Origin: Mariprofundaceae bacterium
GTDB taxonomy: Bacteria > Pseudomonadota > Zetaproteobacteria > Mariprofundales > Mariprofundaceae
Assembly: GCA_030950825.1 (NCBI GenBank)
Contig: JAUZQT010000037.1
Span: 1 to 9,584, forward strand
Direction: 5' to 3'
DNA length: 9,584 bases
The notes below the pieces were generated by a model. That model was given only the letters and a program-made list of their open reading frames with translations. It was not told where the DNA came from and did not search any database. Of the stretch, positions 6,451 to 9,584 are shown piece after piece (position 1 is the first letter of the stretch; every line of letters begins with the position of its first letter). Position numbers and translations under genes: made by a program.

Positions 6451-6711
6451 ATGATGGCAAACATTGAAGTTTATTCAGGTGACTATTGCCCATACTGCAT
6501 GCGAGCGAAGGCATTATTGCAGCAGCGCGGGCTTGAATTTACAGAGTATAACGTCCAGAGCGAGCCGCAACGTAGGGGTGAAATGGCTGAGCGCGCGCCA
6601 GGTGTGCGCACCATTCCACAAATTTTTATCAACAATCGCCATGTTGGCGGCTGTGATGATTTGTATGCCCTGGATAAGAAAGGTGAGTTGGATGGCTGGT
6701 TGAATGCGTAA
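6451..6711 (+). CDS. grxC: Glutaredoxin 3
   Basis: This small cytosolic thiol-disulfide oxidoreductase reduces protein and glutathione mixed disulfides using glutathione. The 86 residues contain the dithiol active site CPYC (C13, C16), the cis-proline motif TIP (54-56) and the glutathione-binding GGCDDL (66-71), with the usual glutaredoxin 3 length. AGGTGG at 6441-6446 is 4 bases from the ATG at 6451 and 7 from an in-frame ATG at 6454. The second is slightly better placed and would remove one residue. The gene abuts comF. Its co-transcription with three redox genes may be more than coincidence, but grxC neighbours vary widely among bacteria. Confidence 0.93.
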   Translation: MMANIEVYSGDYCPYCMRAKALLQQRGLEFTEYNVQSEPQRRGEMAERAPGVRTIPQIFINNRHVGGCDDLYALDKKGELDGWLNA

Positions 6712-6721
6712 AGAAATTCCG

Positions 6722-7381
6722 ATGCCAGACCCACATCACCTTCTGGAAAATAATGAAGCTTGGGCAAAGATGCGCTTACAGCAAGATTCCGATTTTTTTG
6801 CACATCTAGCAACCCTTAAAAAACCGAAGTATATGTGGATTGGCTGCTCTGATTCGCGTGTTCCTGCCAATGAAATGATCGGCGTGGAGCCAGGGCAGGT
6901 GTTTGTTCATCGAAACGTTGCCAATCAGGTGCAGCATACCGATTTAAACTGTTTGTCAGCGGTGCAATATGCCGTGGATATTCTGGGTGTCGAACACATC
7001 ATTGTGACAGGACATTATGACTGTGGGGGCGTTCGCGCCGCCATGGAATCGCAACATTTTGGCATTGTGGATAATTGGATTCGCGGTATTCGTGATACGT
7101 ACATTGATTATGCTAGTGAAATGAAAGCTTGCGATGCCCACAAGCGTTTGGATATGTTGTGTGAACTCAATGTCAAACGTCAGGTTGATAAGCTAAGCCA
7201 TACACGCATTGTACAAAATGCTTGGGCTACAGGAAGAAAGCTATCACTTCATGGGTGGGTTTACCGTTTGCAAGAAGGTTTATTGCGCGATTTAAGAGTC
7301 ACAAAATCGTGTGCCAATGATGTACCATCCATTTACCGTGTAGCTGGCGTGCCTGATTTCCCTTGTAACTCGGAAGACTAA
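6722..7381 (+). CDS. can: Beta-class carbonic anhydrase, Can type
   Basis: This zinc enzyme interconverts CO2 and bicarbonate in the cytosol, supplying bicarbonate for carboxylations. With the ATG at 6722, the 219 residues put the metal ligands at C42, D44, H98 and C101, with R46 pairing to D44. These are the same numbers as in Escherichia coli Can, which is why I prefer this start to the ATG at 6704. That one would add six residues and overlap grxC by 8 bases. CSDSR, HRNVANQV, HTDLNCLSAVQYAVD, GHYDCGG, RLDMLCELNV and HGWVYRLQEGLLRDL are all present. The C-terminus is ordinary. The stop overlaps the start of the antiporter gene by one base. Confidence 0.94.
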   Translation: MPDPHHLLENNEAWAKMRLQQDSDFFAHLATLKKPKYMWIGCSDSRVPANEMIGVEPGQVFVHRNVANQVQHTDLNCLSAVQYAVDILGVEHIIVTGHYDCGGVRAAMESQHFGIVDNWIRGIRDTYIDYASEMKACDAHKRLDMLCELNVKRQVDKLSHTRIVQNAWATGRKLSLHGWVYRLQEGLLRDLRVTKSCANDVPSIYRVAGVPDFPCNSED

Positions 7382-8352
7382 TGTTCATTGAAAGTTTAAC
7401 GCTCATTACAGGTATTGGACTACTGGTCTGGGGAGCCGATAAGTTTGTTGATGGCTCTGTCTCAATAGCCAGAAACTTGCGCATTCCACCCATGGTGATT
7501 GGTTTAACGATTGTAAGCTTGGGAACATCGCTCCCCGAAATGATTGTTGCGGGCGTCGCGGCATATAATGGCAACCGTGACCTCGGCATTGGCAATGTCG
7601 TGGGATCCAATATTGCGAATATTGGTCTTGTTTTAGCGATAACCGCGCTCGTTTGCCCGCTTGTGGTACGCTCAATGACATTAAAACGGGAAGTTCCGAT
7701 CTTGTTTTTAGTGACTGCTTTTGCTTTTGCTTTACTTGCGGACGGCGAACTAAGCAGAATGGATGGCGTTTGTTTGCTGCTTGCTTTGGTGACGTTTTTG
7801 ATTTGGGTCACCAAAGTCGCCATGAGCAATCGGCATGATCCGATGGTTGAAGAGCTCACAGAATCAATGGCTGATGAAATGCCCATAAACACATCCATTG
7901 TTTGGTTTCTGGTTGGCCTTACTGTACTTTTTATAAGCTCCAAAATGGTTGTTTGGGGATCTGTCGAAATCGCCCGGTTTTTTGGTGTGAGTGACCTTAT
8001 TATTGGATTAACAATTGTTGCCATTGGAACAAGCCTTCCCGAGCTGGTGGCATCGGTGACGAGTGCTTTGAAAAATGAAGCAGATCTTGCTGTAGGCAAT
8101 GTGATTGGCTCGAATATATTCAATTTGCTTTTGGTTCTGGCAATGCCTGGGCTAATTTACCCAGGTGTCTTTGCACCAGAAGCGCTTTTGCGTGATTTCC
8201 CCATCATGATAGCCTTTACCATCGCGCTTCTTTTTGTATCGCTGAAGTTTAAATCTGAGGGGAGAATAGGCGGGCTTGGTGGTTTCTTATTGCTCATGGC
8301 TTTTTCTTCATATCTTTATCTGTTGTACTTGCAATCGGGAGCAGCCTCCTAG
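7381..8352 (+). CDS. yrbG: Calcium/sodium antiporter of the CaCA family, YrbG type
   Basis: This 323-residue inner-membrane exchanger has about ten helices in two inverted halves. The alpha repeats that line the ion path are clear: GLTIVSLGTSLPE followed by GNVVGSNIANIGLVLA (41-86), and GLTIVAIGTSLPE followed by GNVIGSNIFNLLLVLA (209-254). The acidic residues in GTSLPE and the GN-x-x-GSN motifs are the known cation-coordinating elements of the family. The halves are joined by a short acidic cytoplasmic loop (about 150-168) without regulatory domains, as in bacterial members. Exported ion preference (Ca2+ versus others) cannot be read from sequence. Its stop lies in a 16-bp palindrome and overlaps the intI stop by 4 bases. 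Confidence 0.92.
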   Translation: MFIESLTLITGIGLLVWGADKFVDGSVSIARNLRIPPMVIGLTIVSLGTSLPEMIVAGVAAYNGNRDLGIGNVVGSNIANIGLVLAITALVCPLVVRSMTLKREVPILFLVTAFAFALLADGELSRMDGVCLLLALVTFLIWVTKVAMSNRHDPMVEELTESMADEMPINTSIVWFLVGLTVLFISSKMVVWGSVEIARFFGVSDLIIGLTIVAIGTSLPELVASVTSALKNEADLAVGNVIGSNIFNLLLVLAMPGLIYPGVFAPEALLRDFPIMIAFTIALLFVSLKFKSEGRIGGLGGFLLLMAFSSYLYLLYLQSGAAS

Positions 8353-8358
8353 GAGGCT
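8343..8358. terminator. 16-bp perfect palindrome at the junction of convergent genes, possible weak terminator
   Basis: AGCCTCCTAGGAGGCT can fold as a 6-bp stem with a CTAG loop. It contains the stop codons of both yrbG (8350-8352) and intI (8349-8351 on the other strand). Only TTT follows on the plus strand and no U-run on the minus strand, so termination would be weak. The core CAGCCTC-CTAG-GAGGCT equals the outer ends of the 1518-1676 element plus its target duplication, joined tail to head. Confidence 0.4.
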
Positions 8359-9365
8359 TTAAGATTATCCAGTGGGCTCACCACAGCTCCGAGGTTTTGC
8401 TGTAATACATGGGTATAGATCTCCGTCGTTTTTACATCCGCATGTCCGAGGAGTTTTTGAACCACGCGAATGTTGGTTCCCGATTCAAGCAGGTGGGTGG
8501 CAAATGAATGGCGAAGCGTATGTGAAGTCACACGTTTATTGATGCCTGCTTTTAGTTTTGCTGCCCTGATTGCCTTTTGCAACCCAGATTCATTCACATG
8601 GTGACGACGTGTTTCTCCGCTTTCCGGGTCTTGAGAGAGTGATTTAGAGGGAAATAGATATTGCCACTCCCATGATTTTGGTGCACTCGGGTATTTTTTA
8701 GCCAAGGCATGAGGTAGCCATACATTGGCATGTCCGTTCGCTGCATCCTGGGTAAATATTTCTCTTACGGATTGAAGATGAGCCTGCAAGTCTTCGCATA
8801 CTGAAGCAGCAAGCAGTGTCGTCCTATCTTTATCACCCTTGCCTGAACGGATGGTGATATAACCATTGGCAAAATCGACATCTTGGACGCGAAGGCGCAA
8901 AAGCTCCATCAGACGGAATCCTCCACCGTACATGATACGAGCCATCAATGCTGATTCAGAGCTCATATATTGAAGGAGGTTAATCACCTCATTCTGGCTT
9001 AGCACCACGGGCAACCGCACCGGCTTTTTTGAACGAATAGCTGCAATGTTCTCAGAAACAGGAAGGTCAAGCACCTGCTTGTATAGAAATATCAGAGCGT
9101 TGAACGCTTGATTCTGGGTGGAGGCCGCAACGTTCTTTTCCACAGCAAGGTGGCTTAAGTAGGCCTCAATCTCAGTTTTACCCATCTCTTTTGGGTGTTG
9201 TTTATGATGGAAATAAATATAGTTCTTGATCCAACGAATATAAGCCTGTTCAGTACGTTTCCCATAGTGATGGTAGCGCAATACCTCAATAACCTGATCC
9301 ATCAAACGCAATGACGATGGGCGAAATGTGGCGTTGTCCTTGACCTTGTTCGGGTATGAAGTCAT
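8349..9365 (-). CDS. intI: Integron integrase (tyrosine recombinase)
   Basis: This enzyme captures and shuffles gene cassettes by recombining attI with single-stranded attC sites. The 338 residues match IntI1 in length and order. The SAM-like N-terminal domain spans about 17-105, then the catalytic domain with R151 (in GGFRLMELLRL), K176 or K179 (SGKGDKDR), H282 and R285 (SHTLRHSFATHLL), H308 (GHAD) and nucleophile Y317 (YTHV). The diagnostic extra segment that separates IntI from XerC/D is present at 214-240 (NVWLPHALAKKYPSAPKSWEWQYLFPS region), followed by RRHH. The C-terminus GAVVSPLDNL is also IntI-like. AAGGAG five bases before the ATG at 9365 decides the start; the ATG at 9383 would lie at the likely transcription start. 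All catalytic residues are intact, so it should be active. It is transcribed towards yrbG. Confidence 0.96.
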   Translation of the reverse strand: MTSYPNKVKDNATFRPSSLRLMDQVIEVLRYHHYGKRTEQAYIRWIKNYIYFHHKQHPKEMGKTEIEAYLSHLAVEKNVAASTQNQAFNALIFLYKQVLDLPVSENIAAIRSKKPVRLPVVLSQNEVINLLQYMSSESALMARIMYGGGFRLMELLRLRVQDVDFANGYITIRSGKGDKDRTTLLAASVCEDLQAHLQSVREIFTQDAANGHANVWLPHALAKKYPSAPKSWEWQYLFPSKSLSQDPESGETRRHHVNESGLQKAIRAAKLKAGINKRVTSHTLRHSFATHLLESGTNIRVVQKLLGHADVKTTEIYTHVLQQNLGAVVSPLDNLKAS

Positions 9366-9368
9366 ATT
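9340..9368 (+). promoter_or_regulatory. Candidate cassette promoter (Pc) over the intI start
   Basis: TTGACC (9340-9345) and CATATT (9363-9368) are 17 bases apart, matching sigma70 consensus at 5 of 6 and 4 of 6 positions. It faces the attI side, out of the 5' end of intI, the same layout as Pc in class 1 integrons. Its -10 covers the intI start codon, so it would interfere with intI expression. Confidence 0.4.
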
Positions 9369-9370
9369 AG

Positions 9371-9376
9371 CTCCTT
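9371..9376 (-). promoter_or_regulatory. Shine-Dalgarno of intI
   Basis: AAGGAG on the minus strand, 5 bases before the ATG at 9365, selects this start over the upstream ATG at 9383. Confidence 0.7.
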
Positions 9377-9389
9377 TATCCATGGTTGA

Positions 9390-9418
9390 ATCTTAATATT
9401 CAATATTAAGGAAATCAA
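9390..9418 (-). promoter_or_regulatory. Candidate intI promoter (Pint)
   Basis: On the minus strand TTGATT (9413-9418) and TAAGAT (9390-9395) are 17 bases apart, both acceptable sigma70 hexamers. Transcription would start near 9383, leaving an 18-base leader with the intI ribosome site. The spacer is almost filled by a perfect palindrome. No CTG-N10-CAG LexA box is present between intI and the window end. Confidence 0.5.
9392..9410. promoter_or_regulatory. 19-bp palindrome in the intI promoter, likely operator
   Basis: CTTAATATT-C-AATATTAAG is a perfect inverted repeat with 9-bp arms lying between the -35 and -10 of Pint. This is the classic position for a dimeric repressor. The regulator is not in the window. 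It could instead be an AT-rich bend or IHF-like feature, but perfection over 18 paired positions favours a protein site. Confidence 0.5.
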
Positions 9419-9429
9419 GGGCGTATATA

Positions 9430-9434
9430 GGAGG
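9430..9434 (+). promoter_or_regulatory. Strong Shine-Dalgarno in front of a 10-codon leader ORF
   Basis: GGAGG is followed after 7 bases by ATG at 9442. It is the strongest ribosome site in the intI-attI interval and points towards the cassettes. Confidence 0.55.
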
Positions 9435-9467
9435 GTAATACATGGAAAACCAAGTACACGTATTACC
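9434..9467 (+). repeat. Stem-loop enclosing the leader start codon
   Basis: GGTAATAC (9434-9441) pairs with GTATTACC (9460-9467), leaving an 18-base loop that starts exactly at the ATG. The stem abuts and shares one base with the Shine-Dalgarno, so its formation could modulate ribosome access. As DNA, the same repeats could be integrase-binding sites. Confidence 0.4.
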
Positions 9468-9474
9468 TAGTTAG
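9442..9474 (+). CDS. Ten-residue leader peptide in the attI region
   Basis: The ORF MENQVHVLPS ends at TAG 9472-9474. It lies downstream of the candidate Pc and upstream of the attI core, where class 1 integrons carry ORF-11, a short ORF known to boost translation of cassettes lacking their own ribosome site. The strong Shine-Dalgarno is the main evidence; the peptide itself has no recognisable similarity. It may serve as a translation-initiation leader rather than make a functional peptide. Confidence 0.4.
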   Translation: MENQVHVLPS

Positions 9475-9476
9475 TT

Positions 9477-9491
9477 GCGACACGAAGTCGC
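9477..9491. repeat. Short hairpin GCGAC/GTCGC in the attI region
   Basis: GCGAC-ACGAA-GTCGC has 5-bp arms and a 5-base loop, starting two bases after the leader stop. It has no T-run, so it is not a terminator. Confidence 0.3.
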
Positions 9492-9500
9492 GTAAGTATT

Positions 9501-9509
9501 TGTTATGAT
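9501..9509 (+). promoter_or_regulatory. Extended -10 promoter candidate / TTGTTATGA motif
   Basis: TG-T-TATGAT is an extended -10 element with 5 of 6 hexamer matches, facing the cassettes. The overlapping TTGTTATGA (9500-9508) is also found next to intI1 in class 1 integrons, where TTGTTA is the -35 of the secondary promoter P2. Here the -10 that would pair with it (about 9522-9528) is poor. The class 1 comparison is from memory. Confidence 0.3.
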
Positions 9510-9544
9510 TAGGTGTTTTGGAATTTTGAAGCCTACTACATAAC

Positions 9545-9562
9545 CCAGTGTTCTAACACTGG
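9545..9562. repeat. 18-bp palindrome near the right edge, inside the attI candidate
   Basis: CCAGTGTT-CT-AACACTGG has perfect 8-bp arms and a 2-base centre. It holds opposed GTT and AAC triplets like a simple recombination site, but the flanking bases do not fit GTTRRRY/RYYYAAC. It may bind IntI or a regulator. Confidence 0.4.
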
Positions 9563-9584
9563 TATCCAGCAAGTCCATGCGTTG

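Larger units (their letters stand above)
9384..9584. other. Putative attI recombination region, incomplete at the window end
   Basis: This is the non-coding interval upstream of intI, where attI lies in every integron. GGTATCCAGCAAGTCC followed by GCGTTG at the edge (9561-9584) resembles the GGCATCCAAGCAGCAAGCGCG stretch of attI1 (recalled, not searched). The final GTTG (9581-9584) could open a GTTRRRY core whose last bases are outside. No attC or cassette is visible inside the window. Confidence 0.5.

Noticed and set aside
7299..8123. A 274-codon minus-strand open frame opposite can/yrbG
   Set aside because: It is entirely antisense to two well-supported genes, is serine/threonine/isoleucine-rich with no domain, and mirrors the hydrophobic codons of yrbG. 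It is a shadow.
9366..9383. Upstream ATG of intI at 9383
   Set aside because: It lies at the expected transcription start without a ribosome site; AAGGAG is correctly spaced for 9365, and the resulting length matches IntI1.
9366..9584. LexA box controlling intI
   Set aside because: No CTG-N10-CAG occurs in the interval; CTGGTATCCAG at about 9559-9569 has only five bases between the half-sites.

Overview
The window looks like a chromosomal segment of a Gram-negative, probably aquatic proteobacterium of moderate GC. This rests on a Can-type beta-carbonic anhydrase, a YrbG-type Ca2+/Na+ antiporter, glutaredoxin 3, ComF and a bona fide integron integrase (IntI). I cannot name the genus from the sequence.

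Left part (1-1827): the last 29 codons of an unidentified gene (stop at 89-91) are followed by about 570 bases with no convincing gene but several perfect palindromes. A DMT/EamA permease gene (662-1570) comes next. Its 3' end has been hit by a 159-bp non-autonomous inverted-repeat element (1518-1676), with perfect 35-bp terminal repeats and a CTAG target duplication. Removing the element in silico rejoins the permease frame to a nearby natural stop, so the insertion explains the present odd C-terminal tail.

Central part (1828-8352): eight co-directional genes with gaps of 0-33 bases or 1-base overlaps read as one long operon behind a plausible sigma70 promoter at 1778-1806. In order they are GDP-mannose mannosyl hydrolase (gmm), a cytokinin-dehydrogenase-like flavoprotein, a two-[4Fe-4S] ferredoxin-like protein, a geranylgeranyl-reductase-family flavoprotein, comF, grxC, can and yrbG. 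The flavoprotein / Fe-S / GGR-like trio is tightly coupled and forms a possible dedicated redox module of unknown substrate, the best candidate here for an undescribed pathway.

Right part (8349-9584): intI is read leftwards and converges on yrbG, the two stop codons overlapping inside a 16-bp perfect palindrome. Upstream of intI lies the platform of an integron. There is a Pint promoter whose -35/-10 spacer is filled by a 19-bp palindrome and no LexA box. A Pc-like promoter sits over the 5' end of intI. A strong Shine-Dalgarno precedes a 10-codon leader ORF, partly enclosed in a stem-loop and recalling ORF-11 of class 1 integrons, and after that comes an attI-like region. The window ends before a complete core site or any cassette is visible, so the cassette array, if present, lies to the right.
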